A program made the position numbers and the translations under genes. Below are positions 37,674 through 48,380 of a DNA stretch of 64,000 nt, piece by piece. Below the pieces are notes generated by a model. The model saw nothing but the letters and a program-made list of their open reading frames with translations. It had not been told where the DNA came from and ran no database searches. How positions within the stretch are numbered: position 1 is the stretch's first letter; each line of letters starts with the position of its first letter. The DNA is from Bacteroidota bacterium. Its GTDB lineage: Bacteria > Bacteroidota > Bacteroidia > AKYH767-A > OLB10. The DNA lies in contig JADKJB010000001.1 of assembly GCA_016722525.1 (NCBI GenBank), positions 656,206-720,205 on the forward strand, given 5' to 3'.

Positions 37674-39010
37674 ATGTTTAAGAAAATCCTTATTGCAAAC
37701 AGAGGTGAAATTGCATTACGTATTATTCGTACCTGCAAGGAAATGGGCATCCGTACTGTTGCTGTTTATTCTACCGCCGACAAAGAAAGTTTGCATGTAC
37801 GTTTTGCCGATGAGGCAGTTTGTATCGGCCCGCCACCCAGCAGAGATTCTTACCTCCATATCGCGAACATTATTTCCGCAGCTGAAATAACCAATGCCGA
37901 TGCAATTCATCCCGGCTATGGTTTCCTTTCGGAAAATGCTAAATTTTCAAGCATCTGCGATAAACATGAAATCAAATTCATCGGAGCTTCTCCAGAAATG
38001 ATAGATTCCATGGGCGATAAATCAAATGCAAAAGATACCATGAAAAAAGCCGGCGTGCCTACTATCCCCGGCTCTGATGGATTGCTGAATAGTGTTGCCG
38101 AAGGACAAAAAATTGCTAAGAAAATAGGATACCCCGTTATATTAAAAGCTACTGCTGGTGGTGGTGGTCGTGGTATGCGAATAGTTTGGAAGAACGAAGA
38201 GTTTGAAGCCGCATGGGATTCTGCTCGTCAGGAAGCAGGTGCCGCTTTCGGTAATGATGGAATGTATCTCGAAAAGTATATCGAGGAACCACGTCATATT
38301 GAAATCCAGATTGCCGGTGATCAAAATGGAAAAGCGTGCCATCTCTCCGAACGTGATTGCTCTATCCAACGCCGCCATCAAAAACTGATTGAAGAAACCC
38401 CTCTCCGTTTATGACTCATGAATTGAGAGAGCGTATGGGTGAAGCTGCAATTAAAGCCGCCATGGCTGTGAAGTATGAAGGTGTGGGAACAGTTGAGTTT
38501 CTGGTTGACAAGCACCGGAATTTTTATTTCATGGAAATGAATACCCGCCTGCAGGTGGAACACCCAATTACTGAAGAGGTAATAAACTACGATCTTATTA
38601 AAGAACAGATAAAAATCGCTGCAGGGATTCCTATTTCAGGAGCTAATTATTATCCTGCATTGCATGCTATTGAATGCCGTATCAATGCTGAGGATCCCTA
38701 TAATAATTTCAGACCGTGTCCGGGAAAAATTACAAATCTCCACGTTCCGGGCGGTCATGGTGTGAGGGTCGATTCTCATGTATATGCCGGATATACAATT
38801 CCGTCGAATTACGATTCAATGATATCGAAACTTATCACCATTGCACAAACCCGCGAAGAAGCTATCAACACCATGGAAAGGGCCCTGAGTGAATATGTGA
38901 TCGAAGGGGTAAAAACTACTATTCCTTTTCACGTTCAGCTTATGCAAAATCCCGACTTCCGTAAAGGTAATTACACTACCAAATTCATGGAATCATTCAA
39001 GTTGCTGTAG
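37674..39010 (+). CDS. accC: Acetyl-CoA carboxylase biotin carboxylase subunit, interrupted by one frameshift
   Basis: The ATP-grasp enzyme that carboxylates biotin on AccB. It starts MFKKILIANRGEIALRIIRT. Other marks: HPGYGFLSENA, the ATP-binding loop ATAGGGGRGMR, RDCSIQRRHQKLIEE, FMEMNTRLQVEHPITE and a typical C-terminal domain ending near KFMESFKLL. The visible frame stops at 38414; adding one C to the C4 run at 38398-38401 gives IEETPSPFMTHELRERMG, which continues into the second part. Repaired length is 445 residues, the usual size. It is essential, so the break is probably a sequence error. Last gene of the lipid operon. Confidence 0.94.
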
Positions 39011-39165
39011 TTGTATATTGAATCGTTATTTTAAAATTCAAAATTGTCTTTTCAAATTCCAATTCACAGATAACGGAATAGCAAAATACCAGTCATAACG
39101 AACCAAAGGCCAACGGCCTACGGCTCACGGACCTCAGTTAACTACAACATTTCAACAAGTTCAAA

Positions 39166-39726
39166 GTGAATATTAAAGATATTATCACCGTTTCAATGAT
39201 CCTTTTTGCCGTGATAGATATCATTGGTTCTATTCCGGTAATCATTCAAATCAGACAACGAACAGGAAGCATTCATGCTGAAAAGGCAACTTTGGTTTCG
39301 TTCCTGATTATGTTGATATTTCTTTTCTTAGGAGAAAATCTGCTTAAATTTTTAGGTCTTGATATTTCATCGTTTGCCATTGCAGGTTCATTAGTTCTCT
39401 TTTTTTTGGCTTTGGAAATGATTCTTGGAATCAAAATTCACAAAGACGAAATGCCGGAGACTGCTACTGTTGTCCCTATCGCTTTTCCATTAATTGCCGG
39501 TGCTGGCACAATGACCACTCTACTTTCGTTGCGTGCCCAATATGAAAGCCTCACAATCATCATTGGAATTGTTCTCAATTTGATGCTGGTTTATCTTTGT
39601 CTTAAAAACCTGGGTTTTCTTGAAAAATTATTGGGACCCGTTGGAATTGGCGTGGTAAGAAAAGTTTTTGGATTTATTCTCCTTGCCATTGCTGTGAAAC
39701 TTTTCAGATCGAATCTGGGTATTTGA
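39166..39726 (+). CDS. MarC family integral membrane protein
   Basis: A 186-residue protein with six hydrophobic segments. Family marks are VIDIIGSIPVII near the start and VPIAFPLIAGAGTMTTLLS in the centre, with the final helix GFILLAIAVKLFRSNL. MarC proteins are widespread; their transport role is not established and the early link to multidrug resistance was not upheld. The GTG start fits the first membrane segment. It lies 155 bp after accC, and that gap holds a small 7-bp tandem repeat. Confidence 0.88.
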   Translation: MNIKDIITVSMILFAVIDIIGSIPVIIQIRQRTGSIHAEKATLVSFLIMLIFLFLGENLLKFLGLDISSFAIAGSLVLFFLALEMILGIKIHKDEMPETATVVPIAFPLIAGAGTMTTLLSLRAQYESLTIIIGIVLNLMLVYLCLKNLGFLEKLLGPVGIGVVRKVFGFILLAIAVKLFRSNLGI

Positions 39727-40174
39727 GGATGCAGTGTTTACCCTAAGGGCCGGCTGTCGGTTATTAACTCACTTTTTAACTAACCTCTTCGATTTTAAAT
39801 ATCAATATCTATCTCCAGGTGTATTCATATTTCGTTGATAATCAAAATCATGACAAGAAATAGACTGTGTGTTTTTTCCAAAATCATTGAATTGTAAATT
39901 CTATTTTGCAAAAAAAATTGATTTTTAGTGATGCCTTTTCACTCTTGAATTAACTCATTCACTATCAACACGTGATTGTTAGCAATTAGGGTTTCTCCTC
40001 ATTTTTCCAAGATGAATGTTCTCTTATTTTACATGATGAATAGTGTGCCGTCAGATCTTTGATACTTACGGCAAAAACCTGGAAATAATCGAGCTCTGCA
40101 AAAAGACAGGCAGGGGTTTCCACTAGTATCACTTCATTAAACTTTATCTGTACAAAAAGCCAATTTCAGAATTT
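39727..40174. other. Intergenic region (448 bp) upstream of the chaperone/usher-like locus
   Basis: No ORF of note, RNA gene or exact Bacteroidota promoter could be seen. The region is AT-rich and presumably holds the locus promoter. TCTATTTTGC near 39899-39908 is one base short of the -7 consensus. The chaperone reading frame could also begin further in than the first ATG. Confidence 0.4.
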
Positions 40175-41134
40175 ATGAAAAGAAGGAATGCAATGATTAA
40201 CTTGCCTTTGAGTTTAAACAACGACCGAAAAAAAACCAACCCTTTCAATTTTAAAAAGTACCTGCCTGCTAACATTTTTCAGGAAAGGATCCCTGTAACG
40301 CGGAGTTTCTGTTTCTCAGCTTTATTTTTAATCACATTACTCGTCGGATTCACTTCGGGCGTTTGTGCTCAGGGAAACCTTTTGATCACACCCCGTCGAG
40401 TTGTATTTGAAGGATCAAAAAAGATCCAGGAATTAAATCTCGCCAATATTGGAAAAGATTCAGCACGTTATGTGTTGTCAATGGTTGAAATAAGAATGAA
40501 GGATGATGGCAGTTTTGAACGGATCACTGAACCCGACTCCGGACAACTTTTTGCAAGTCCTTATTTGCGATTTTTTCCAAGAAGTGTGGTTCTTGGCCCC
40601 AATGAATCGCAGCTTTTGAAAGTTCAGCTTTCTAAAACAGAACAGCTAAAACCAGGCGAATACCGCTCACACGTTTATTTCAGAGCTGAACGTGATGATA
40701 AGCCTCTTGGTGAAATTGAAGCCAGAGTAGATTCCGGTTCCATTTCAGTTTCGTTGATCCCGATTTTTGGAATTACAATTCCTGTGATCGTTCGGATAGG
40801 TGAGTTGTCAGCATCCGTTTCAATTTCAGATGTTAAAATTCATAAAACAGATACAGCATATGCAGTTGGTATGATGCTTCACCGGGCAGGCAACAAGTCT
40901 GTGTATGGAAATATCAAAGCTGAATATATCTCCATCGATGGAAAAGCTACCGAGATAGGCAGGGCAAACGGAGTTTCGGTTTATACTCCAAATACAAAAC
41001 GGTACTTTGAAATTAAACTGCAAAATACTCCATTGTTAAACCTGAAACAAGGAAAATTAAGAATTCAATATTTGTCTGATTCGGATTACAATCAGGAAAA
41101 AATTGCTGAATTTGAAATTAACCTTGATCAATAA
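40175..41134 (+). CDS. PapD-like periplasmic chaperone
   Basis: A 319-residue protein. A polar N-terminal stretch of about 40 residues precedes a signal sequence (about 43-66, FSALFLITLLVGFTSGVCAQ), so the true start may lie later than 40175. The body has two Ig-like beta domains: LLITPRRVVFEG and ELNLANIGKDSARYVLSMVE open the first, YLRFFPRSVVLGPNESQLLKVQ matches the PapD-chaperone signature (FPRxVxLxPxxxQ), and ISVSLIPIFGITIPVIVRIG ends it. Such chaperones fold pilus subunits by lending a strand and deliver them to an outer-membrane usher. Genes for two DUF4402 proteins and an usher-like barrel follow, which fits. Confidence 0.82.
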   Translation: MKRRNAMINLPLSLNNDRKKTNPFNFKKYLPANIFQERIPVTRSFCFSALFLITLLVGFTSGVCAQGNLLITPRRVVFEGSKKIQELNLANIGKDSARYVLSMVEIRMKDDGSFERITEPDSGQLFASPYLRFFPRSVVLGPNESQLLKVQLSKTEQLKPGEYRSHVYFRAERDDKPLGEIEARVDSGSISVSLIPIFGITIPVIVRIGELSASVSISDVKIHKTDTAYAVGMMLHRAGNKSVYGNIKAEYISIDGKATEIGRANGVSVYTPNTKRYFEIKLQNTPLLNLKQGKLRIQYLSDSDYNQEKIAEFEINLDQ

Positions 41135-41211
41135 TATACTTGTGAATTGATCATCTCCAAAATAATTTTTTGCACTTACCTATAAATGCTGAATGATTTG
41201 AAAAATGTGAA

Positions 41212-44200
41212 GTGTGTTACTATCGCCGAAAATATTTTTTCCTGCGAAGTAAATTTCATTTTGCAGGTTTGATAATTCTTTTGAATCTGATTCCGTTTTT
41301 TGGAATATCAGCCACTTTTACATGGGACGGGTCTACAAGTACATCCTGGAATACAGGTTCGAACTGGGTGGGCGGCAGCGTTCCGGGAACTAATGATAAC
41401 GCATCTATTCCCGGCGGATTAATAAATTATCCGGTGATTACTTCCAATGTTACCATCAGGAATATTACCATCAATAGTTCAAGTACCGGAGGAAGATTAA
41501 CTATCACAGCAGGAACGTTAAACTCACGCAGGGTATCATTACGGGTAAATGGACTATTGATTGTCACTGGAGGCCAGTTTAATTGTACACGTCTGTCTGT
41601 CAGTTGTAATGCAACTTTTTCTGGTGGAATTGTGACATCAACAGGAACTATTTCACTTAATAGTGGAGGTGTTTTAAATCAATCAGCCGGATCAATTCAT
41701 CTTGGGAATAACGTTAATTCATCTCCAACAGCTGATCTTCGAGTTAGTGCCGGTGGCATAGTGAACCAATCTGGTGGTTCAATGTATGTTCAGGATTTAC
41801 AGGCGGGAGGTGGTGTGTATAATCAAACCGGAACAACAGCACTGTTCAAAATTGACGCCGACTGGCTCATGGGAACAGGTAGTACTTTTAATGCAACCGC
41901 AGGCACAGTGCAGTTTACCGATGATGGAAATCAAAGCAATTTTGCAAGCGGAACCAGACAATTTTGTAATATAATTATTGATAACAATGTGGATCCGGGA
42001 TTTTCCAATTCCAATCCAAGCACTATTCCTATTTCCGGAAACTTTACTAACAACAGTAATTCATTTTCAAATAATGCAAACGCTACTTTTACTTTCAACG
42101 GAAGTGGAAATCAAACAATTTATTCCGCAATAACAAACACCAACGCTACATTCGGAAACCTGGTAATCAATAAGCCGGCAGGAATAGTGCAATTGCTTTC
42201 AAATATTTACAGTTCTTCAAACCTGACATTAACAAGTGGCACTTTTGATCTTGATATATATCGTTGTAACCGCTCTTCAAATGGCGGAACGTTGAATGTA
42301 GGTGCAAATACTTTTTTATTGGTTGGAGGAACAACAGGAGGCGCAACAGGAAGTAATTTTCCTTTAGGTTTCACTTCTGTAGTGCTTTCCGCCACAAGTA
42401 CTGTTCACTATGAAGGTGCAAGCCAGACTGTTGCTCTGTACACCTATGGTAATCTTGCGTTATCTGGTATCAGTGGTGCCGTTATAAAAACAATGCCTTC
42501 TACAGCATTGACAATAGCTGGAAATTTTTCAACCAGTCTGGGTACAGCTACATCCGTTTCTTGTACCGCATTATCGAATTTTACAATAGCCGGCTCATTC
42601 ACTATTGGAACAGGAACTACTTTCACAGGTGGAGTATTCATTCATTCCATTGCAGGAAATGTTCTCATTACAGGAACTTATAACTCCACTTCAAATAAAA
42701 TAATTCTGAATGGATTGCTCACTCAAAATGTTTCATCTGTGAGTGCATTCAATAAGTTAGTGATAAATAAAAATACCGGAATGGTGAATTTGAATTCAAA
42801 CATAAGTTTGAATGATAGTATCGTATTCATCAAAGGGAATGTAAGAACAACAGCCTTCAAAGTTATTTTGAATGCCACAGGAAAAATCGGTGGCGCTTCA
42901 GCTGCAACAGGTTGGGTATTTGGAACACTGCAATTGCCTTTTGCTACAGGATCAAATATTACGAAAACATTTGATGTTGGCGATAGTCTCAAATATTCTC
43001 CGGCTGTATTAAATATCACCACAGTGACCATAGCCGGTGGCGTTAGTGCAAAAGTAACCGGTACAGATCACCCGCTGATTTCCAATTCAACATTAAATGC
43101 TATCAGAGATGTGAATCGTTACTGGACATTTACAAATAACGGTTTAGGATTTAACAACTGTAAAATAACTTTCAACTGGCTGGCTACCGATATTGACGCC
43201 GGTTCCACTACTTCTCTTTTTAAAGTTGCAAGATTTAACGGAGTGTGGGATACCACAGCGGTTTTGTTACCATTGCCGACTTCAATTCAGGCAACAAATA
43301 TTACTTTTTTTGGTGACTTTGCTGTCGGCGAACGCTGTGGTACTACTGTTGCAGGGACTTGGACAGGTGCGCTAAGTACCAATTGGGCAGCACCTGAAAA
43401 CTGGCAGTGTGGTTTGATTCCGAATTCAACAATTAATTTTTTAATTTCCACGGGACTTATCCGGTATCCTGTTTTGAGTTCAGGTGTTGGTTCGGTGAAA
43501 AATATTACTATTCAAACAGGAGCTTCGGTTACTGTTACAAATGCAACTTTGCAAATAAGTGGACTGATTTCGAACAGCGGGTTGTTTAATGTTGCAAATG
43601 GTACTGTTGAAATGAATGGCACCGCAGCTCAGATTGTACCAGCCAATGTTTTTGCAGGGAACACCATCAGCAATCTGACAACAAATAACACAACAGGTGT
43701 AACACTTTCAGGATTGCTGAACATTACTGGTATTTTAAAAGCCACTATTGGAAATTTTAATACCGGAGGATTCGTAACATTGGTTTCGAATGCAACACAG
43801 TCAGCACTCATAGATGGTGCGGGTAATGGTGAGGTACTGGGAAATGTAAATATGCAACGATATCTTCCTGTTGGATTTGGTTATAAATATTTCAGTTCAC
43901 CCTTCCAAAACGCAACTGTGAATGAATTTTCTGATGATTTAAATTTGCTTGGTGCATTCCATCCTTTTTATAAATATGATGAGAGTTTGAATTCATCAGG
44001 ATGGGTAAATTATTCCAACCCTGCCGGAGTTCTGGTGCCTTTCGTTGGCTACGCGGCAAATTTTGGTAATTCAACAGCACCCAAAACAGTTGATGTGAGT
44101 GGAGTGGTTAATAATCACCTGAAAACAATCAATGTAAAAAATAATAATAAACCGTTTACACTAGGATTTAATCTGGTGGGTAATCCTTACCCATCACCAA

Positions 44201-45159
44201 TCGATTGGGATGCCGCATCCGGTTGGACAAGAACAAATGTCGATAATGCTGTTTATTATTTTGATGCCAGCGCTACCGATCAATATGGTGGCTCTTACAG
44301 TTCTTATATAAATGGAATTTCCAGTAATGGCATTGCAGGAAATATCATCCCGGCAATGCAGGGATTTTTTATACATGTTTCTAATGGAACCTTTCCGGTA
44401 AACGGTACTTTGCAAATTGATAATCCGGCAAGAACAACTCAATTGCAGCCTTCTTTTCACAGAGAATCAAACACGGACCCTACACCTTTAATTCGCATTG
44501 AAACCGGGTTCGCCGATTTTGGTTTTCAAAATGATGCCATGGTTGTGTATTTTGATCAGCAGGCAACACCTGGATTTAATAAAGAGAACGATGCTTTGAA
44601 ATTGATGAATACCGATTCGTATATCCCAAGCATTTACACCTTTTCGTCGGATGCGAACCGACTTTCCATAAATGCACTTCCTGATGAATTGGAAATGATT
44701 GATAAAATTCCGGTGGGACTAAAAATCGAAACAGACGGTTGGGTAAGATTCAATGCCAGTAAAATTGTATCAATTCCTGACAGTCTGAATATTTATTTTG
44801 TTGATAGCGAACTGAGAACGAATCACGATTTACGAAAAACACCTGAGTTCAAAATTAATATGAAAAAGGGTGTATATGAAACCAGATTTTTTCTGACATT
44901 CACTGAAAAAGAATTTCCTTTTATTACCGATACGGATGAGTTTGGAATTTACAGTTATGGTGAATCTGTTTTTATTTACTACAACCTTGATGATGGGATG
45001 CAGGGAGAGGTGACAATTTCTAATTTACAGGGTCAGTTGGTATGGAAGAAGGAATTGCAAAGTGCCGGACATTTCGATATTCAGCCTCACTTATCAGCAG
45101 GAATATATGTAGCAAATTTCCGAACGGGTAACAATGTTTTTCTAAAAAAATATTTATAA
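41212..45159 (+). CDS. Giant secreted surface protein with T9SS sorting domain
   Basis: A 1315-residue protein with a signal peptide (about 14-35). Most of it is low-complexity beta structure rich in Asn, Ser, Thr and Gly, as in beta-helix or beta-solenoid adhesins. A module with the pattern TWxGxxSxxWxxxxNW occurs twice: FTWDGSTSTSWNTGSNW near residue 27 and GTWTGALSTNWAAPENW near 716. A later module has GFNLVGNPYPSPIDW. The last 80 residues (DEFGIYSYGESVFIYYN to FLKKYL) form a type A T9SS domain. The GTG at 41212 is the only workable start I see. It lies between chaperone and usher-like genes, the place of a tip adhesin in a pilus locus, though its tail predicts export by T9SS. Confidence 0.8.
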   Translation: MCYYRRKYFFLRSKFHFAGLIILLNLIPFFGISATFTWDGSTSTSWNTGSNWVGGSVPGTNDNASIPGGLINYPVITSNVTIRNITINSSSTGGRLTITAGTLNSRRVSLRVNGLLIVTGGQFNCTRLSVSCNATFSGGIVTSTGTISLNSGGVLNQSAGSIHLGNNVNSSPTADLRVSAGGIVNQSGGSMYVQDLQAGGGVYNQTGTTALFKIDADWLMGTGSTFNATAGTVQFTDDGNQSNFASGTRQFCNIIIDNNVDPGFSNSNPSTIPISGNFTNNSNSFSNNANATFTFNGSGNQTIYSAITNTNATFGNLVINKPAGIVQLLSNIYSSSNLTLTSGTFDLDIYRCNRSSNGGTLNVGANTFLLVGGTTGGATGSNFPLGFTSVVLSATSTVHYEGASQTVALYTYGNLALSGISGAVIKTMPSTALTIAGNFSTSLGTATSVSCTALSNFTIAGSFTIGTGTTFTGGVFIHSIAGNVLITGTYNSTSNKIILNGLLTQNVSSVSAFNKLVINKNTGMVNLNSNISLNDSIVFIKGNVRTTAFKVILNATGKIGGASAATGWVFGTLQLPFATGSNITKTFDVGDSLKYSPAVLNITTVTIAGGVSAKVTGTDHPLISNSTLNAIRDVNRYWTFTNNGLGFNNCKITFNWLATDIDAGSTTSLFKVARFNGVWDTTAVLLPLPTSIQATNITFFGDFAVGERCGTTVAGTWTGALSTNWAAPENWQCGLIPNSTINFLISTGLIRYPVLSSGVGSVKNITIQTGASVTVTNATLQISGLISNSGLFNVANGTVEMNGTAAQIVPANVFAGNTISNLTTNNTTGVTLSGLLNITGILKATIGNFNTGGFVTLVSNATQSALIDGAGNGEVLGNVNMQRYLPVGFGYKYFSSPFQNATVNEFSDDLNLLGAFHPFYKYDESLNSSGWVNYSNPAGVLVPFVGYAANFGNSTAPKTVDVSGVVNNHLKTINVKNNNKPFTLGFNLVGNPYPSPIDWDAASGWTRTNVDNAVYYFDASATDQYGGSYSSYINGISSNGIAGNIIPAMQGFFIHVSNGTFPVNGTLQIDNPARTTQLQPSFHRESNTDPTPLIRIETGFADFGFQNDAMVVYFDQQATPGFNKENDALKLMNTDSYIPSIYTFSSDANRLSINALPDELEMIDKIPVGLKIETDGWVRFNASKIVSIPDSLNIYFVDSELRTNHDLRKTPEFKINMKKGVYETRFFLTFTEKEFPFITDTDEFGIYSYGESVFIYYNLDDGMQGEVTISNLQGQLVWKKELQSAGHFDIQPHLSAGIYVANFRTGNNVFLKKYL

Positions 45160-45166
45160 ACGGCAA

Positions 45167-45697
45167 ATGAGAAATTTGTTTCTACATATATTCAAATGGA
45201 AACGAATAATAAGATTGGTCATGTGTTGTTTTTTTAATTTAATCATAACTTCCAATACACTCGCTCAGGAAGCGCCACCGCGTCCGATCGTCATTTATGT
45301 GAATCCCGCCCTCGGTTTGAATTTCGGAACGTTTACAATGGGAAGTTTCGGAGGAACAGTCATTATTTATCCTAATGGAACCCGTTCATCAACAGGGGAT
45401 GTGATTCAATTAAGTTCAGGAATTCCTTTCACTCCTGCAATTTTTGAAGTGGAAGCTAATGTTGGAACCGTTGTAAGTATTTTAAACGGACCTAATGTAA
45501 CTTTAACGGGAAGCAACGGTGGTTCTATGCTGTTGCAGATTGGAAGCTCCAGCACCGGTTCTCCTTTCATTACTAACGTGGCGCCACCGGGAAGAACACA
45601 GGTTCGGATAGGAGGAACACTCGTGGTTGGAAGTGCAGTCTCAAATCCGGGAGGCATTTATAGCGGATCATTTATGGTAACATTTATCCAGGAATGA
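45167..45697 (+). CDS. DUF4402 domain protein, putative fimbrial subunit 1
   Basis: A 176-residue exported protein (signal about 14-34, ending NTLAQEA). The mature part is one beta domain with DUF4402 marks: LGLNFGTFTMGSFGGTVIIY, NGTRSSTGDV, IFEVEANVG and VRIGGTLVVGSAV...GIYSGSFMVTF at the end. The mature N-terminus PPRPIVIYVNPALG alternates hydrophobic residues, as a donor strand would; that is inference. Its stop overlaps the usher-like start by four bases (ATGA), so the two are made together. It lacks the Ala-rich N-terminus of the subunit at 48.4-48.9 kb and may be a minor subunit or adaptor. Confidence 0.8.
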   Translation: MRNLFLHIFKWKRIIRLVMCCFFNLIITSNTLAQEAPPRPIVIYVNPALGLNFGTFTMGSFGGTVIIYPNGTRSSTGDVIQLSSGIPFTPAIFEVEANVGTVVSILNGPNVTLTGSNGGSMLLQIGSSSTGSPFITNVAPPGRTQVRIGGTLVVGSAVSNPGGIYSGSFMVTFIQE

Positions 45698-48378
45698 TTG
45701 GAACGAAAACAATTATGATTTTAATGACCGGTACAAAATGCAAAATTTACTCCAAATTTAAAGATAAATTTCAGCACGCTTATTTTTGTATCATTCTTTT
45801 CTTTTCTTTTTTTACAATTGGCACTTTGCATGCCGGTTCCGGTGATGATTTTGAAGAATTGTCAGTAAATGTAAATGTTAAGGGTATAGGAAATGCAGAG
45901 ATCCCGGCCTTATATCTGGATGAAGAACTTTATTTATCTGTAACAGATGTTTTTAATTTTCTTAAAATTAAAAACACCTATAATGAAAATCTGGACTCCA
46001 TTTCCGGTTTTCTTATTGATGAAAATGCCGGATTCCTCATTAGCAAGGAAAGAAACGTGATCATATATCAGAATCAGAAATTCGAACTGAATAAAAATGA
46101 TCTCATCCGATACGATGGAAAATTATATCTGCGACGCACTTTCTATGGATCAGTGTTTGGGTTGCAATGTAATTTTAATTTTAGAAATTTATCTGTGATC
46201 CTCGACACAGATGTGGATCTTCCGGTCATCAAAGAGATGCGGCAGGAACTGATGAGGGCAAATCTTAATAAATTAAAAGGTGATCAGGTTGCTGATACAA
46301 CTATCAAAAGACATTTTCCTGTTGCACATTTCGGAATGGCCGATTGGTTAATAAACAACACTCATAACCTCGATGGCGAAAATGATTTACGACTTAATCT
46401 TGCTCTTGGAGCTATTTTGTTTGGTGGTGAAGCCAGTTTATCATTAAACTATTTCAGTAATTCTGATTTTTTGGAAAAGCAGCAATACTATTTGTGGCGG
46501 CATGTTAACAATGACAGAAAAGCATTAAGACAAGTTCTTCTCGGAAAAGTTCAGCCACAGTTTACTTCCTCAGTGTATTCACCTGCAGTTGGTGCCATGA
46601 TTACCAATACCGCAACAACTTTCAATCAATCGTTTGGTTCCTATACAATAAGTAACACCACCAATCCGGGATGGGTTGTAGAGTTGTATGTAAACAATGT
46701 GCTTGTTAATTATGTGAAAGCCGATGCATCAGGATTTTATACTTTTCAGGTGCCATTAGTTTATGGAAATTCAATAGTTAAGCTTCGATTTTATGGCCCT
46801 TATGGGGAAGAAAGAGCAACAGAAGAATTTGTCAACATTCCTTTCAATTTCATGCCTGCAGGTCGTTTTGAATATAATGTCAGTGGTGGGTTTATAGAAG
46901 ACGGTTTTCATTCTTATAATATTACCAAAAATTATGGAGACTCCGTTGTTAATACTCCTGTCGAAGGACAAAAAAATAGTATTTTTAGCAGAGCAAAAGT
47001 AAATTATGGATTGAATCCTTACATAACTATTGGCGGAGGAGTTGAGTATTTATCCTCTGTGACTTCCGGTCCAACCATGCCGTTCATTAATACCTCCATC
47101 CGGCTTACCCCTTTGCTTTTGTTATCAGCCGATTACACCAATAAGGTTGTATCCAAAGGCATTTTAACCTACAGCTTACCCTCCAATGTTCAGTTTGAGT
47201 TAAACTATTCAAAATATGATAAGAGCCAAACAGCCATTCGTCTTGATTATCTGGAGCAGCGTAAGATATTTGTATCTTTCCCTTTACGGAGCAGGAAGTT
47301 TTCTGCCTATTCGAGATTCTCCTTTAGCCAGGTGTTATTAAAATCTTCTGAATTTATTACTACGGAATGGCTGCTTTCCGGTTCGGTTCATAAAGTGAAT
47401 TACAACTTAAGCAGCTATGCATTGTTTTTGGACGAGGGTAAACCCTACTTGTATTCCAACCTGTCTCTTGGTATTCATGTTGCAAGAAATGTTGTTGTCA
47501 CACCGCAATTACAGTATGAGTACACTCAAAATAAAATTGTTTCCTACAAATGCTCTATAGAGAAAAGTATAAAGGGATTTGGAATGATCAGTGCCTATTA
47601 CGAAGAAAATATTCCCGGAGATATCCGATTTGTTGGTGTTGGGTGCAGAATGGATCTTGACTTTGCACAAGTAGGATTATTAGCTATCGGAAGTAATGTT
47701 TCAACTTCATTTAATGAAAATGCAAATGGGAGTCTTATATATGATCATTCCCAAAAACGAATTTTCGCCAGCAACAGAACCAGTGTAGGAAAAGGAGGAA
47801 TTACAATATCACCTTTCCTCGATCTCAATAACAACGGATTAAAGGACGAATCGGAACCCAAAGCCAATGGCATAAAATTAAATATTAATGGAGGAAGGAT
47901 TGCATATTCGGAATCAGATACCATCATTCAGATTTTTGATCTGGAACCTTATACTAGTTATTATTTGAAAGTGCAACCAGGTAGCTTCGATAATATTGCC
48001 TGGTCTGTGAAAAACAAAACAATTAAAGTTGTGGTAGATCCCAATAACCTTAAAGTTGTACACATTCCGGTTACTGTATCCAGCGAAATTTCCGGATCTG
48101 TATATGTGTATGAAGGATCTGCAAAAAGGGGTCTGGGTAAAATTACTATTCAGATTTATGACAGTAATTCAAAACTTGTTTCTAAAATATTATCCGAAAC
48201 AGATGGCTATTTTAGTGTGATGGGCCTTGCACCCGGTATCTACAGGGTTCAATTGGATGCAACCCAAATGAAAAAATTGAAACTTAAAGCCCAACCTGAT
48301 TTTTCTAGTGTTGAATTGAAAACAACTACAGAGGGCGATGTAGTGGATGGACTTGAATTTGTACTGCAGCCTGAATAA
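45694..48378 (+). CDS. Usher-like outer-membrane protein
   Basis: An 894-residue protein with a long leader ending FFTIGTLHAGSG (about 32-50). The N-terminal domain (about 55-185) is alpha/beta and precedes a long series of alternating amphipathic beta strands (about 200-700) that looks like a large barrel. Within it, WVVELYVNNVLVNYVKADASG followed by FQVPLVYGNSIVKLRFYGP resembles the plug region of pilus ushers (VELYVNGxLV...GxFxFxxxPLxxG). After the barrel, PFLDLNNNGLKDESEPKANG is an SdrD-B-like segment, and residues about 795-894 form a carboxypeptidase-regulatory-like beta domain. A C-terminal domain of this kind also occurs in the EcpC/CS1 alternate ushers. Assignment rests on context and these motifs. 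A strong terminator follows. Confidence 0.7.
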   Translation: MIGTKTIMILMTGTKCKIYSKFKDKFQHAYFCIILFFSFFTIGTLHAGSGDDFEELSVNVNVKGIGNAEIPALYLDEELYLSVTDVFNFLKIKNTYNENLDSISGFLIDENAGFLISKERNVIIYQNQKFELNKNDLIRYDGKLYLRRTFYGSVFGLQCNFNFRNLSVILDTDVDLPVIKEMRQELMRANLNKLKGDQVADTTIKRHFPVAHFGMADWLINNTHNLDGENDLRLNLALGAILFGGEASLSLNYFSNSDFLEKQQYYLWRHVNNDRKALRQVLLGKVQPQFTSSVYSPAVGAMITNTATTFNQSFGSYTISNTTNPGWVVELYVNNVLVNYVKADASGFYTFQVPLVYGNSIVKLRFYGPYGEERATEEFVNIPFNFMPAGRFEYNVSGGFIEDGFHSYNITKNYGDSVVNTPVEGQKNSIFSRAKVNYGLNPYITIGGGVEYLSSVTSGPTMPFINTSIRLTPLLLLSADYTNKVVSKGILTYSLPSNVQFELNYSKYDKSQTAIRLDYLEQRKIFVSFPLRSRKFSAYSRFSFSQVLLKSSEFITTEWLLSGSVHKVNYNLSSYALFLDEGKPYLYSNLSLGIHVARNVVVTPQLQYEYTQNKIVSYKCSIEKSIKGFGMISAYYEENIPGDIRFVGVGCRMDLDFAQVGLLAIGSNVSTSFNENANGSLIYDHSQKRIFASNRTSVGKGGITISPFLDLNNNGLKDESEPKANGIKLNINGGRIAYSESDTIIQIFDLEPYTSYYLKVQPGSFDNIAWSVKNKTIKVVVDPNNLKVVHIPVTVSSEISGSVYVYEGSAKRGLGKITIQIYDSNSKLVSKILSETDGYFSVMGLAPGIYRVQLDATQMKKLKLKAQPDFSSVELKTTTEGDVVDGLEFVLQPE

Positions 48379-48380
48379 AA

